Below, in pieces: positions 1-8,990 of a DNA stretch of 64,000 nt (position 1 is the stretch's first letter; every line of letters begins with the position of its first letter). Both the position numbers and the translations under genes were made by a program. Source of the DNA: Gudongella oleilytica (lineage in GTDB: Bacteria > Bacillota > Clostridia > Tissierellales > Tissierellaceae); the NCBI RefSeq assembly GCF_004101785.1, contig NZ_CP035130.1, forward strand, positions 2,046,001 to 2,110,000. The letters run 5' to 3'. Below the pieces are notes generated by a model. It worked only from the letters and a program-made list of their open reading frames with translations, searched no databases and had not been told where the DNA came from.

Positions 1-1
1 G

Positions 2-160
2 GAGTACGTCATTCCGGATGATGTCAAGTCAATGTCCATTCCCGTACTTTCCCACAGGATCTCAATAACCGGAGAAGCGAGGATTGAACGAAAGAAGATC
101 GAGGACATATTAAGAGGAGTTCTGAACAGGGTCACTGTTCCGGTGATATCCAATGAATAA
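2..160 (+). CDS. MoxR-family AAA ATPase, C-terminal end (partial)
   Basis: The window opens inside a gene whose last 52 codons read in frame from base 2 to a TAA at 158-160. The residues (YVIPDDVK, then VLSHRI, then a helical tail ending VPVISNE) match the C-terminal lid region of MoxR-type AAA+ ATPases. In that family the gene usually precedes a DUF58 protein and a transglutaminase, which is the order seen here. It overlaps the next start codon by 8 bases, so the genes are translationally coupled. Only the tail is visible, so the Walker motifs cannot be checked. The call rests on the tail sequence plus gene order. Confidence 0.75.
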   Translation, partial: EYVIPDDVKSMSIPVLSHRISITGEARIERKKIEDILRGVLNRVTVPVISNE

Positions 161-1358
161 CAGATTCAGGCTGCTGTTGCCGGCTGGAATGATTTTGATA
201 ATTTTTGCGCTGATTGTTGGAGGAAGGATCCCTTACTTCCTATTGTATTTCTATGCCCTTTTTCTTGTTCTGCCTCTGTTATTCGGATATATATCACTTA
301 GCAGGATATCTGGCACCATTGCTATACCTTGCAAGGAATTTAAAAAGGGCGATAGGATTACTTTGGAATACTCTGTCAAAAACAGGTCTCCCCTGTCAAT
401 GCCGAGTCTTATTGTAATAAATAATACTTCTAAGGCCATCACCGGAAGGGACACCCAGCCAATAGAGATATCACTTAAGGGCGGTGCAATTCATACCGTT
501 AGAGAGCATATTACAGCCAATAAGAGGGGATACTATACTACAGGTGAAATAACCCTTATATCCACAGATGCCTTTGGATTATATTCCCTGAGACGCCAAA
601 TAGAAAGCTCAGCTGAGCTTTTGATATACCCTGATCCCAAGAAGCTTTCAATCTTCAGGATATCTGCCAGCCGTGAGGCTGGTGATTTAATAATAAACAA
701 TCTAAGCTTCAGAGATTTCGGCAGGATAAATTTTTTAAGAGAATTCAGGGATGGGGATAGCTTAAAGGCAATTCACTGGAGGCAATCTGCAGCCAAGGAT
801 TCAATGATAGTAAAGGAGTTCGAAAAAAGAGGGGACGCCAATGCCGTCATATTTATTGATAACAGCAGAGAGGTACTGTCAAAGGATGTAGATCGGAGAC
901 TCGAGGATCTTGAGGTTGATATCGCCCTGGGAATAATCGGTCATTGTCTCGAGCATGGGGTAAAGGTATCTCTCATCCATCAGGAGGGAAGTGTCATAAA
1001 CAGAGCTGAAGGGTCTCAAATTAGTGACATGAAACCTTTTCTGAAGATCCTTGCAAAGCTTTCCGCAAACGGTGCTCACGGTATTAAGGATCAGCTGGAG
1101 GCAGAGTCCAGTCTTCTCTCCAGGGGGTCCAATATAGTTATAATTACCCCGATGGTAGACCCTGGTTTAGGAAGATTGGTGCTTGATCTGGCAGTACAAG
1201 GTCTGAATCCGATAGTTATTGGAGTATCTGATTATCGTAATAATATCGGCCTCATTGACGGGTCCGTCGAAAGCAGACTGAAGCACGAGTATATACCTGT
1301 AATACTGCTTGATTACTCCTCTGATTTTGAAAAAACTCTGGAGGAAGCCTATGGATAA
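153..1358 (+). CDS. DUF58 domain protein
   Basis: 401 residues. Two hydrophobic segments lie in the first ~55 residues, followed by a beta-rich region and the DUF58 core at about 190-225 (REFRDGDSLKAIHWRQSA), which is the family signature. The C-terminal half resembles a von Willebrand A-like fold (VIFIDNS motif near 235). DUF58 proteins travel with MoxR ATPases and TgpA-like transglutaminases and are thought to act at the membrane in assembly or maturation of protein complexes; the exact substrate is unknown. The gene overlaps the MoxR tail upstream by 8 bp and the transglutaminase gene downstream by 8 bp, so all three are surely one operon. Confidence 0.85.
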   Translation: MNNRFRLLLPAGMILIIFALIVGGRIPYFLLYFYALFLVLPLLFGYISLSRISGTIAIPCKEFKKGDRITLEYSVKNRSPLSMPSLIVINNTSKAITGRDTQPIEISLKGGAIHTVREHITANKRGYYTTGEITLISTDAFGLYSLRRQIESSAELLIYPDPKKLSIFRISASREAGDLIINNLSFRDFGRINFLREFRDGDSLKAIHWRQSAAKDSMIVKEFEKRGDANAVIFIDNSREVLSKDVDRRLEDLEVDIALGIIGHCLEHGVKVSLIHQEGSVINRAEGSQISDMKPFLKILAKLSANGAHGIKDQLEAESSLLSRGSNIVIITPMVDPGLGRLVLDLAVQGLNPIVIGVSDYRNNIGLIDGSVESRLKHEYIPVILLDYSSDFEKTLEEAYG

Positions 1359-3615
1359 AACATCAGATCGCATCCAGAGATCAATAAATTGGACTCTATA
1401 TTTTTCAATTGTGTTTGTACTTTCTCATATGCTGGGAATTGGTATTACCCTTACAAAGGGTATTCTCCATGAGCTGGTGGTTGTAGCATCTGCAGCAATA
1501 ATTGCTAAATATATTCTATATAATCCTATTTCACTTTACTTTGCTTCTGTGGCAACAGTATTTGGATCGCTTATAGCAAACAGATACTTCAACGATGCTC
1601 TGATTGGATTATATTCCTGGCTGATTGGACTTTCTGACAATATTATCAATAACATTATGGGCAGGGAGAATATCCTGACAGATTATCAGTTGCCTTTCAT
1701 ATTTATACTGGCATTTATGATATCAATGCTCACTGCGTCAGTAGTTTTTAAGGGTAAAAGCATTCTTATATTGCTTCCACACAATCTTTTTGCTTACATC
1801 ATGTATTGGTACAGCTTCAGAAACGAAGCGCTGTGGCTTTTAGCTGCATTTCTGGTTCTTTTTTTAATGCTTTTAAGCAACAGAGCCTTTATGCCCGGAA
1901 AAAGAGAATCGTTTCAAAATCCCAATAGCTCCGCTGAAGGCCAGCTATTAAGGTTCAGAACGGGAGCTAAATACTCTGTATTGATCGTAGTGATTGCACT
2001 CTTGCTGCCTAAAACAGATCGGCACCTGAAATTTCCCTGGTTGGAAGCCAAGGTTAATGAGACCTTTCCTTTTGTAGAAGATCTAAGATCAACCGGCGAG
2101 GGAAGCAGGGGCGTCGGTGAGGCAAGAGGCTTTGATTTCTCAGTGACAGGTTTTCAGTCCGACGGCTCCCGCCTCGGCGGCCCGGTCAAGCAAAGAAGCG
2201 ATCAGGTAATGACAGTTAAAAGCAGTCGCTCGCTTTATTTAAGAGGGAATGTCAAACAAATCTATACCGGCGAGAGCTGGGAGGCAATTGCTGAACCTTC
2301 AAATATTTACAGGCTTGGAGACGATATAAGCGGAGTGGAAGAAAATTTGAAGGATCTTTTGTATGACAGGGTTGAAGCATTAATAACCTTCAGAGATTTT
2401 TCTTCTACAACTCTCTTTAGTCCTCTATTCCCTGAGAAGCTGAACTCCTTCCAATCTAAGGCTTTCATTATGGGAAGAGATGGTTATCTGGTCACCCCAG
2501 GAGGGTTGTATGACGGCGAGAGCTACTATTTAAGTGTGCTCGTACCCAAGCCCTATGGTATTGCGCTGGCAAACGGAGCAAATGAAACTCTTGAGGAGCT
2601 GGATGATATTGAGCTCTACTTAAGCCTGCCAGGATCAATAACTCAAAGGACCTTAGAGCTTACTAACAGCATTATTGAAGGTATGGAATCTCCCTATGAA
2701 AAAGCTGCTGCAATTGAAGAGTATCTCAGGACAAGCTATACTTATCGTCTGGATGTGGGTCAGGTTCCTGAGGAAATAGAATTTGTGGATTATTTTCTCT
2801 TCGATGGGAAAGAGGGCTATTGCACTTATTATGCAAGCGCTATGACTGTCATGCTAAGAATAGCTGATATACCCTCAAGGTATGTAGAGGGATTCATAGC
2901 AAGAGGACCTGCTGATGAAGGGGTATATAGTGTAACCTATAACAATGCTCATTCCTGGGTTGAGGCATTTATTGAACCAGTCGGCTGGATGACATTTGAA
3001 CCTACGCCAGCGCTTCCCTTGCCTTTAAGACTTGAGGATTACTCACCCGACAAATACGGAACGACTGATCCAAATAGCCCCGAAAGCTTTGGAAGGGATC
3101 CGGATGACATGGGAATGTCTGATGAGCTTGTAAATGAAGACACTGAAGGTGACCTTGATGTTACAAATGCTGATTTTTACATTATTTTTTCTCTATCTGC
3201 TGCGGTAATATTGTTGGCTGTCTTGCCTGGACAACTGATTCTTGGTTTTATGAGATACCAGAGAAGAAAACGATCTATAGAGTCTATGGGACCTCAGGAT
3301 AAGATCATCCACTATTATGATGATATAGTCGATATGCTTGGGATATTAGGTTATCCAAGTCTCTCAGGTGAAACTCACTCCGACCACGCTAAGCGTATAG
3401 CTTACAAGTTCAACGATATAAACGGATCAGGAATATTGAAGATTTCCGATGCTTTTGTGAAGGCTAAATATGGGGATATAGCTCCTGATAATGACATGAT
3501 AAAAACCACGCTGGAATTTCTGCATACTTTGGAGGATAAAGCAAGGAAAGACCTCGGAAAACCAAGATTCCTTTATTTGAAGTATATCAAGGGAATAAAA
3601 GACAAGGGACGATAA
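1351..3615 (+). CDS. TgpA-like membrane transglutaminase-domain protein
   Basis: 754 residues from the ATG at 1351, chosen because GGAGGA lies just upstream; an in-frame ATG 42 bp earlier has no such site. The N-terminal third carries about six membrane segments and a DUF3488-like region. It is followed by an extracytoplasmic transglutaminase/protease-like domain with Cys in EGYCTYYAS, His in NNAHSWVEA, and GWMTFEPTPA at the third catalytic position (Glu where many members have Asp). One more membrane helix (near residue 610) and a cytoplasmic DUF4129-like tail follow. Its partners MoxR and DUF58 precede it. Substrate and reaction are unknown; the active-site residues suggest a working enzyme. 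Confidence 0.85.
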   Translation: MDKTSDRIQRSINWTLYFSIVFVLSHMLGIGITLTKGILHELVVVASAAIIAKYILYNPISLYFASVATVFGSLIANRYFNDALIGLYSWLIGLSDNIINNIMGRENILTDYQLPFIFILAFMISMLTASVVFKGKSILILLPHNLFAYIMYWYSFRNEALWLLAAFLVLFLMLLSNRAFMPGKRESFQNPNSSAEGQLLRFRTGAKYSVLIVVIALLLPKTDRHLKFPWLEAKVNETFPFVEDLRSTGEGSRGVGEARGFDFSVTGFQSDGSRLGGPVKQRSDQVMTVKSSRSLYLRGNVKQIYTGESWEAIAEPSNIYRLGDDISGVEENLKDLLYDRVEALITFRDFSSTTLFSPLFPEKLNSFQSKAFIMGRDGYLVTPGGLYDGESYYLSVLVPKPYGIALANGANETLEELDDIELYLSLPGSITQRTLELTNSIIEGMESPYEKAAAIEEYLRTSYTYRLDVGQVPEEIEFVDYFLFDGKEGYCTYYASAMTVMLRIADIPSRYVEGFIARGPADEGVYSVTYNNAHSWVEAFIEPVGWMTFEPTPALPLPLRLEDYSPDKYGTTDPNSPESFGRDPDDMGMSDELVNEDTEGDLDVTNADFYIIFSLSAAVILLAVLPGQLILGFMRYQRRKRSIESMGPQDKIIHYYDDIVDMLGILGYPSLSGETHSDHAKRIAYKFNDINGSGILKISDAFVKAKYGDIAPDNDMIKTTLEFLHTLEDKARKDLGKPRFLYLKYIKGIKDKGR

Positions 3616-3629
3616 ATTCGTCCCTGTTC
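3602..3629. terminator. Hairpin between convergent genes
   Basis: AGGGACGA (3605-3612) pairs perfectly with TCGTCCCT (3618-3625) across a 5-nt loop that holds the stop codon of the transglutaminase gene. It lies between converging genes and may end both transcripts. The U-tract is poor, so efficiency is uncertain. Confidence 0.45.
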
Positions 3630-3631
3630 CA

Positions 3632-3994
3632 CTATAGATTCTCAACAAATTGTATCTTATAGCCATCAGGATCCTTCACGTAAAAAAATCTGATTCCCGG
3701 ATTGGGTTGAAAAGGCCCGCTGTGGACCTCGATTCCTTTTCTTTTTAACTGCTCTATCATCGATTCTGTTGAATCGACTATGAATCCCATTGATATGCCT
3801 TCGTTAGTGCATTCAGGCCTTAGCTCCAAGTCGGAAATCAACTCAATTTGGGTGTCTCCATCCCCAAGAAAACATATCTCAGTCTCAGGACCGGCTTTTA
3901 TTCGTCTGGTTATTGGCAGTCCAATCACACCATTATAAAAATCCAGTGATTTGCTCATATTATTTACTGTCAGTGTCGTCCAGCAGTACTTCAC
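3632..3994 (-). CDS. VOC-family (glyoxalase/bleomycin-resistance fold) protein
   Basis: 120 residues from a GTG at 3994 preceded by a G-rich site. The sequence has the paired beta-alpha-beta-beta-beta layout of the vicinal oxygen chelate family: an N-terminal module starting YCWTTLTVNNMSKSLDFY and a C-terminal module ending FYVKDPDGYKIQFVE, where the Glu is the usual last metal ligand. Members include lactoylglutathione lyase, but the substrate cannot be read from the sequence. It is followed 15 bp later by an alpha/beta hydrolase gene on the upstream side, possibly co-transcribed. Confidence 0.8.
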   Translation of the reverse strand: MKYCWTTLTVNNMSKSLDFYNGVIGLPITRRIKAGPETEICFLGDGDTQIELISDLELRPECTNEGISMGFIVDSTESMIEQLKRKGIEVHSGPFQPNPGIRFFYVKDPDGYKIQFVENL

Positions 3995-4009
3995 ACTATT
4001 ACCCCCTTA

Positions 4010-4759
4010 TCATCTATCGCCAAGGAAATCGATCGTTTTTCTGAAGACCTGTTCTCTGTCCTCTGAAAGGATAGAAAGGTGTCCCCCGGTTGATGGCCGG
4101 AATATCTCCACGTTGCTTTTTACCAGCATACTTGATATTATGTCCACACTTCCAGGTTCCGCAATATCATCATTTTCTGAATGTATTAACAGCGCCGGAC
4201 ACTTGACTTCAGAAAGAACGGCTTCATCAACTACAATATCCATAAGCCTTCTAAGCTCGTCAAAAATCCTGACTGCGATCCTCTCGTAGTGAATATGATA
4301 TTTTTTGAATATTCCTGTCTTTCCTTCAAGGGGTCTGATCAGAAACTCTGACTTATCAGCATAATCAACTGAGATAAACGATCCCGGAACAAGCTCCGCA
4401 GGAGCAGCAATGGATACTATCCCCTTGATCTCAGGATAAATACTTGCAAGCATAAGGGACAGCAATCCACCGGTAGATATTCCACCAACATATACAGTGT
4501 CGTGATACTTTCTTAGATTCTCATAATCATATTTTGCCTTAAGCACCATATCTTCAGCAGTTGTTTTAGTGAGGTCCTCAGGATAAGTACCGTGACCTGC
4601 TAAATTTACACAGCAGACTGTATACCCGTAATCGTTAATAAATCTTGCCATCGGGATCATTTGCGCTGCGCCCGACGTCAATCCATGCATCAATAGAACT
4701 GCCTTTCCATTATCACCCTGAAGATAGATTTGGTAATTTGCCTTCACATTATCCACCAC
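4010..4759 (-). CDS. Alpha/beta hydrolase, carboxylesterase/lipase type
   Basis: 249 residues. Oxyanion-hole motif HGLTSG at 25-30, nucleophile elbow GISTGG with Ser95, an acid in the SENDD region near 195, and catalytic His in STGGHLSIL near 227. This layout and length fit the Est30-type carboxylesterase / monoacylglycerol lipase group. No signal peptide is present, so it should be cytoplasmic and act on short acyl esters; the natural substrate is unknown. The start is a GTG at 4759 (two GTG codons in a row), which is not certain. It lies 15 bp upstream of the VOC gene in the same direction. Confidence 0.8.
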   Translation of the reverse strand: MVDNVKANYQIYLQGDNGKAVLLMHGLTSGAAQMIPMARFINDYGYTVCCVNLAGHGTYPEDLTKTTAEDMVLKAKYDYENLRKYHDTVYVGGISTGGLLSLMLASIYPEIKGIVSIAAPAELVPGSFISVDYADKSEFLIRPLEGKTGIFKKYHIHYERIAVRIFDELRRLMDIVVDEAVLSEVKCPALLIHSENDDIAEPGSVDIISSMLVKSNVEIFRPSTGGHLSILSEDREQVFRKTIDFLGDR

Positions 4760-4823
4760 CCAGATATATTTTAAGCCCTCATTATGATTGTACCACTTAT
4801 TTCAGACCAGGGAGCGCATAAAA

Positions 4824-4855
4824 ATAAAAAAGCCAGCTAAAAGCTGACCTTTTTA
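4824..4855 (-). terminator. Rho-independent terminator of the repeat lipoprotein gene
   Basis: Read on the minus strand, GTCAGCT pairs with AGCTGGC around a short loop and is followed by TTTTTT. It lies just after the stop codon of the lipoprotein gene. Confidence 0.8.
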
Positions 4856-4865
4856 AGTTATTTAA

Positions 4866-6005
4866 TTATCTAGCCATTTCGAAAGCTTCAGTAACAACTG
4901 CCAGATAGCCTTCAACTGTTATAGTAACTGATGAAGTAAGTTCTGCAACGTCAGGTACTGATGGGTGAGAAGCATCTCTCTCAACAACCTTCATGCCATT
5001 GATCTCGTCAATTGTCTTGCCAACCATCCAAGCTTGAAGAGCTTCGATTTGCTCAAACCACTCTTTGCCAATGCCTGAAGCTTTAGCCATTCCGTAGTCA
5101 GGACCAAGTTCAACCTTTGTTTTACCTTCAACTGTCTTGTCAGTAGCTACTTTGCCTTCTGCATCGTAAGGAACTTTTACTTGTGCACTGTCGATGATAG
5201 CTGCTACAACCTTGCCATCCTTGTCGAATGCAGTTGCTGCCATGTAAGTATCAATCTGAGCCTGAGCTGTTACAGCATTGCCGTTGGCATCTGTGCCAGC
5301 ATCTCTTGACTTGTTGATATGAGTTTCAACTCCAAGGCCTACAGTTTCTGCTCCTGTAGCATCAACTGAATTGTTCCAAGCTTCTTCAACAGCAGCTATA
5401 TAGCTTTCAACTGTAATTGTTACTGATGAAGTCAATTCTGGAACGTCTGGAACGTTTTTATGTGACTCATCTCTTTCCTTAACCTTAAGAGCTTTTATTT
5501 CGTCTACAGTTTTACCGATCATCCAATCTTCGAACGCTCCCATTTGCTCGTACCATTCTTTTCCGATTGATGACGCTTTGATCATTCCGTACTCTGCTCC
5601 AAGATCCTTCTTGGACTTAACTTCTGATTCCTTGTCTGAAGTAACCTTCATGTCTGCGTCGAAAGCTACCTTCGTTTGAGCAACGTCTATAGTGACGCTT
5701 GCTACCTTACCATCTGCATCAAAGCCTACAGCAGCGATAGTAACATCAGCCTGAGCTGTTGCAAGTACTTCGTTGCCATTAGCGTCAACGCCTTTGTCCT
5801 TGGACTTAGCAATTGAAATGTTTTGTCCAAGACCAACCTTTGCGATTTTGCTTGCTGCTGGTTCTGCAGGTGTTTCTGCAGGAGTCTCAGCTGGTGTTTC
5901 TGCTGGTGTTTCTGCAGGAGTCTCAGCAGGTGCTGCTGGTGTACAGCCTGCAAGTAAGCTGATACTCAAGACAAGTACCAATAGTAGTGCCAGTAATCTT
6001 TTCAT
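4866..6005 (-). CDS. Lipoprotein with a Pro-Ala-Glu-Thr linker and two tandem ~155-residue domains
   Basis: 379 residues. The signal peptide ends in a lipobox, LLAGC, with the acylated Cys at 21. A low-complexity linker of repeated ETPA units follows (about 24-49). Two homologous domains come next, about 55-213 and 221-376. They share the landmarks DxGxDANGN, FDxDGKV, KxxLGxxYGM, IGKEWxEQ, GKTxDEI, ERDxSHxxVPDV and LTSSVTITVE. The domain pattern resembles uncharacterised lipoproteins common in Clostridia; a link to FMN-binding-type domains is only a guess. It should sit on the outer face of the membrane. A strong promoter (6051-6079) and its own terminator mark a single-gene unit, probably well expressed. 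Confidence 0.8.
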   Translation of the reverse strand: MKRLLALLLVLVLSISLLAGCTPAAPAETPAETPAETPAETPAETPAEPAASKIAKVGLGQNISIAKSKDKGVDANGNEVLATAQADVTIAAVGFDADGKVASVTIDVAQTKVAFDADMKVTSDKESEVKSKKDLGAEYGMIKASSIGKEWYEQMGAFEDWMIGKTVDEIKALKVKERDESHKNVPDVPELTSSVTITVESYIAAVEEAWNNSVDATGAETVGLGVETHINKSRDAGTDANGNAVTAQAQIDTYMAATAFDKDGKVVAAIIDSAQVKVPYDAEGKVATDKTVEGKTKVELGPDYGMAKASGIGKEWFEQIEALQAWMVGKTIDEINGMKVVERDASHPSVPDVAELTSSVTITVEGYLAVVTEAFEMAR

Positions 6006-6050
6006 TTTAACCCTCCATTTATATGTATTGATATGTGTTTCACATAGATG

Positions 6051-6079
6051 ATTATAACACTTTGTATTTTTTATGACAA
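6051..6079 (-). promoter_or_regulatory. Sigma-A type promoter of the lipoprotein gene
   Basis: On the minus strand TTGTCA (6079-6074) and TATAAT (6056-6051) are separated by exactly 17 bp. They lie about 45 bp upstream of the lipoprotein start codon. Near-consensus. Confidence 0.8.
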
Positions 6080-6201
6080 TACTTTTCAGACAAAAATATT
6101 CACTGATTCAAATCTATTCATTCATATCATATGCTCTTTATCCTGAAATTGTTCAAATCACTTGAATTACATCATTTTATCAGTTCTTCACCAATTTAAA
6201 G

Positions 6202-6228
6202 GAGCTTGCCTTTTTGTTAAGCAAGCTC
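6202..6228 (-). terminator. Hairpin after the GGDEF/HD-GYP gene
   Basis: GAGCTTGC (6202-6209) and GCAAGCTC (6221-6228) form a perfect 8-bp stem with an 11-nt loop. It is downstream of the gene ending at 6275, with only a weak T-run. Confidence 0.55.
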
Positions 6229-6274
6229 ATTTGTCTGAATTATTTTGAGTTTATATTGATACATTTCAATCAAT

Positions 6275-8284
6275 CTAATCGTTTCCGCGTTCCAGCAATA
6301 TACCTATGAAAATATCTGCAATTTTAGGGTCGAATTGAGTCCCGGAATTATCCTTGATCTCATCGAGAGCCTTCTCCTTTTCCATCGCTTTTCTGTATGC
6401 TCTTGTTTCTGTCATTGCATCATATGCGTCAACAACTGATAAAATTCGTGATAAGAGAGGAATCCCTTCTCCTGTCAATCCCTGAGGATACCCTTTACCA
6501 TCCCATCTCTCGTGGTGACAAAGTATAAATTCAGCTATGGGTGAAAGTTCAGGCGATGAAGCTGCTATCCGATAGCCGATCTCAGGATGTTTCTTCATTT
6601 CGATCCATTCTTCAGGCGTCAGCTTGTCCGGTTTATTTAATATCCTGTCAGGAACGGCTACCTTACCGATGTCATGAAGCATTGAAAGCAGCTCAAGCTG
6701 ATCAAGCTCGAGCTGGCTCAAACCCATTTTCTCCCCTATTGCTCTTGCCATGGTTGCTATCCTTCTTGCATGTGCCTCGGTCTCATGGCTTTTTTCTATC
6801 ATCGTGGCCTGCATGGAAGAAATTATTGAGCTGTGTGAGCTCTTCTTCTCCAGAAGTTTTCTCTGGTACATGTTATATTCAGCATCTCTTATTATCTCTG
6901 ATATGTTTTGATCTGATCTTTCCTTTGTGGCTACTCCCAGCGATAAATTCACATTTATGACATCATCTCTTGAATTGTTATGCTCTGTTATCTCTTCGTT
7001 TAATTTTTTGATCAAACCTCTTGCTTCTGAGTAATCAGTATTTGGCATGATCACAGTAAACTCATCGCCTCCGGTCCTTGAGAGCAAATACTCTTCCTTC
7101 ATGCATTTTCTCAGAATTTCGGAGGTATCGGTTATCAGAGTATCGCCAAAGGAATGTCCCAGAGTATCGTTGATAAGCTTGAGTCCATTTATATCACCCA
7201 TAAGTATGGAAAGTGGCAGATTCTCTTTTGAGTCGAGCCTTACCAGCTCTTCTTCAAAGTACCTCCTGTTAAAAAGCCCTGTAAGGTAGTCATGGAAGCT
7301 TATATAAACCAGATTTTCTTCAGCCTTTTTCTTTTCTGTGACATCTCTTACGATGCAATGAGTATTTTTAAAGCTTCCATCTACGTCATAGTTTATTCTG
7401 CCTTCGACGCTTACATTGAGATGGATTCCTTCCTTGGAAATCATAACAAGCTCAGAAATTATGCTCCCTTTTTCCTTAAATACAGTAAATCTCTCAGCAA
7501 AACCAGTCCGCCCATCCAAATCCAGATAATCTGGAAACCATGTCCCCAGGACATCTTCCTTTCTGTCGTATCCCATCATTTCAAGCCACTGCTGATTTAT
7601 GTCGAAAATATATCCATCCTCGTCCAATGACTGATAGGGCAATGGGGCTTCGTCAAACAAAGCTTGATATCTTTCCTCTGAAAGCTTTAGCTGATTCTGG
7701 TATTCTCTAAGCTCTTTTTGCCTGCTAAGAAGCAGCGCCAATATCAAGGATCCTGCAGGGTAGATCGTAAGGACCGGAAGGCCGATTGCTCTGACTATTT
7801 GAAGGTTTGTAGGATCAGGAAACATCAACCACATGGTCATAAGCATTGCTATGTGAACAATAAAGCTCATGATCAAAATGTTGATCCAATTGTGATTCTT
7901 ACTGAGCTTCAAAGGATCCCTTCTCCAGAATAACCCAATTACTGCACTAAGGACTATTACCATAACTCCAGGTGCTGCACCGAGACCGCCCATATACAGC
8001 CGGTATATTGATGCAACTATTGCTGTTATTATAGTAGGAAGGGCTCCAAATATATATCCTGTGACGCTTATCAATATCGAACGGGTATCAAATACTATCC
8101 CACCATCCATTCTGAAGGGTACCATCATGATCGCAATACAAATAGCAGCCACAAAGATTCCATTTATATAAGGCCTTACAGCCCTTTTGTTCTCTGGAAT
8201 ATAATATGTGACCTCATAGATTATTGATAATATTAAGAGGAGTGCTGCGTTTTGGATCATTGAATTTACTGTTGGATTAGCCAT
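6275..8284 (-). CDS. Membrane PAS-GGDEF-HD-GYP c-di-GMP turnover protein
   Basis: 669 residues. About five to six membrane helices (1-185, resembling the 5TM-5TMR sensor of LytS-like proteins) are followed by a PAS domain (~195-310), a GGDEF domain with an intact GGDEF motif in RTGGDEFTV (~405), and an HD-GYP phosphodiesterase domain. The last contains HDIGK (~545) and HHERWDGKGYP (~595). Both catalytic signatures are intact, so the protein could both make and break cyclic di-GMP, or one domain may be regulatory. The membrane module probably senses an extracellular or membrane signal. It is transcribed alone, bracketed by hairpins at 6202-6228 and 8363-8397. Confidence 0.9.
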   Translation of the reverse strand: MANPTVNSMIQNAALLLILSIIYEVTYYIPENKRAVRPYINGIFVAAICIAIMMVPFRMDGGIVFDTRSILISVTGYIFGALPTIITAIVASIYRLYMGGLGAAPGVMVIVLSAVIGLFWRRDPLKLSKNHNWINILIMSFIVHIAMLMTMWLMFPDPTNLQIVRAIGLPVLTIYPAGSLILALLLSRQKELREYQNQLKLSEERYQALFDEAPLPYQSLDEDGYIFDINQQWLEMMGYDRKEDVLGTWFPDYLDLDGRTGFAERFTVFKEKGSIISELVMISKEGIHLNVSVEGRINYDVDGSFKNTHCIVRDVTEKKKAEENLVYISFHDYLTGLFNRRYFEEELVRLDSKENLPLSILMGDINGLKLINDTLGHSFGDTLITDTSEILRKCMKEEYLLSRTGGDEFTVIMPNTDYSEARGLIKKLNEEITEHNNSRDDVINVNLSLGVATKERSDQNISEIIRDAEYNMYQRKLLEKKSSHSSIISSMQATMIEKSHETEAHARRIATMARAIGEKMGLSQLELDQLELLSMLHDIGKVAVPDRILNKPDKLTPEEWIEMKKHPEIGYRIAASSPELSPIAEFILCHHERWDGKGYPQGLTGEGIPLLSRILSVVDAYDAMTETRAYRKAMEKEKALDEIKDNSGTQFDPKIADIFIGILLERGND

Positions 8285-8362
8285 TATAATTCTCCGTAAG
8301 ATGTGGTTTTGATCTAATATTTATCGTATAGGATATGCCATCGGATCGGTGCCCCCTGACTA

Positions 8363-8397
8363 ATATCGGCAGGCTTAACCATAAAGCCTGCCGATAT
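8363..8397 (-). terminator. 14-bp perfect hairpin after the thioesterase gene
   Basis: ATATCGGCAGGCTT (8363-8376) and AAGCCTGCCGATAT (8384-8397) form a perfect 14-bp stem with a 7-nt loop. It lies downstream of the gene ending at 8427. No T-run follows on the minus strand, so termination is inferred from the stem alone. Confidence 0.6.
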
Positions 8398-8426
8398 ATT
8401 CTAAAGTTTATGCTTTAGTATTGTTC

Positions 8427-8843
8427 TTAAGGTTGTGACGCTCCGGGGAATCTATCATACGCATGCTGCATAAGACGATTCTTGTTGACAATATGCCTCT
8501 CATATTTTCCCATAAATACTCTTCCTGATGTATCAAATCCTTCTATAGATAAGAATATCCTACTATTCTCAACCCTGTCAACTCTTACTCTTACATTGAT
8601 TGGCTCTCCCACAAGAGTGGGTTGTTCATGGAAAATCTCAATATAAGTACCGACTGTAGTATATTCCTTGGGCAGGAGCTTGTCCAGCATTTGACCAGAG
8701 CCTTCAATTACCATGTCCAGTACAGCTCCGGTAGATACCAAATAATACAATTCCTCTGTACCAGGACCCTTAGCAGCATCATTTGGACCTGTTACTTTCA
8801 TGAAATCATTTACTAAACCAACTTCGATCCTGTGCTCAATCAT
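8427..8843 (-). CDS. FlK-like hot-dog thioesterase
   Basis: 138 residues with the start at 8843 behind AAGGAGGT. The sequence is of the hot-dog fold, and the segment STGAVLDMVIE...TTVGTYIEIFHEQPTLVGEPI resembles fluoroacetyl-CoA-thioesterase (FlK)-like proteins, with Thr/Glu/His residues in the region where FlK has its catalytic triad. In ordinary Clostridia this family is not tied to fluoroacetate and probably hydrolyses a small acyl-CoA in housekeeping or proofreading; that is inference. It stands alone between two hairpins. Confidence 0.7.
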   Translation of the reverse strand: MIEHRIEVGLVNDFMKVTGPNDAAKGPGTEELYYLVSTGAVLDMVIEGSGQMLDKLLPKEYTTVGTYIEIFHEQPTLVGEPINVRVRVDRVENSRIFLSIEGFDTSGRVFMGKYERHIVNKNRLMQHAYDRFPGASQP

Positions 8844-8951
8844 CGCAGATACCTCCTTAACAGCAACATTGGAAGAACTATCATCTCACTATGATTTATA
8901 CCTTTAATTTATCGCGTTAAACAAGCGATGTTAGCCATTTTCCCTGGCAAT

Positions 8952-8979
8952 AAAACAAAACCTGCCCACACAGGCAGGT
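8952..8979 (-). terminator. Terminator of msrA
   Basis: CCTGCC (8961-8966) pairs with GGCAGG (8973-8978). On the minus strand the stem is followed by a T-rich TTTTGTTTTA run. Confidence 0.75.
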
Positions 8980-8990
8980 AGCAGATCATT

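Noticed and set aside
5726-5953. 75-residue Gln/Leu-rich frame
   Set aside because: It is a shadow of the repeated ETPA codons of the lipoprotein gene in another frame.
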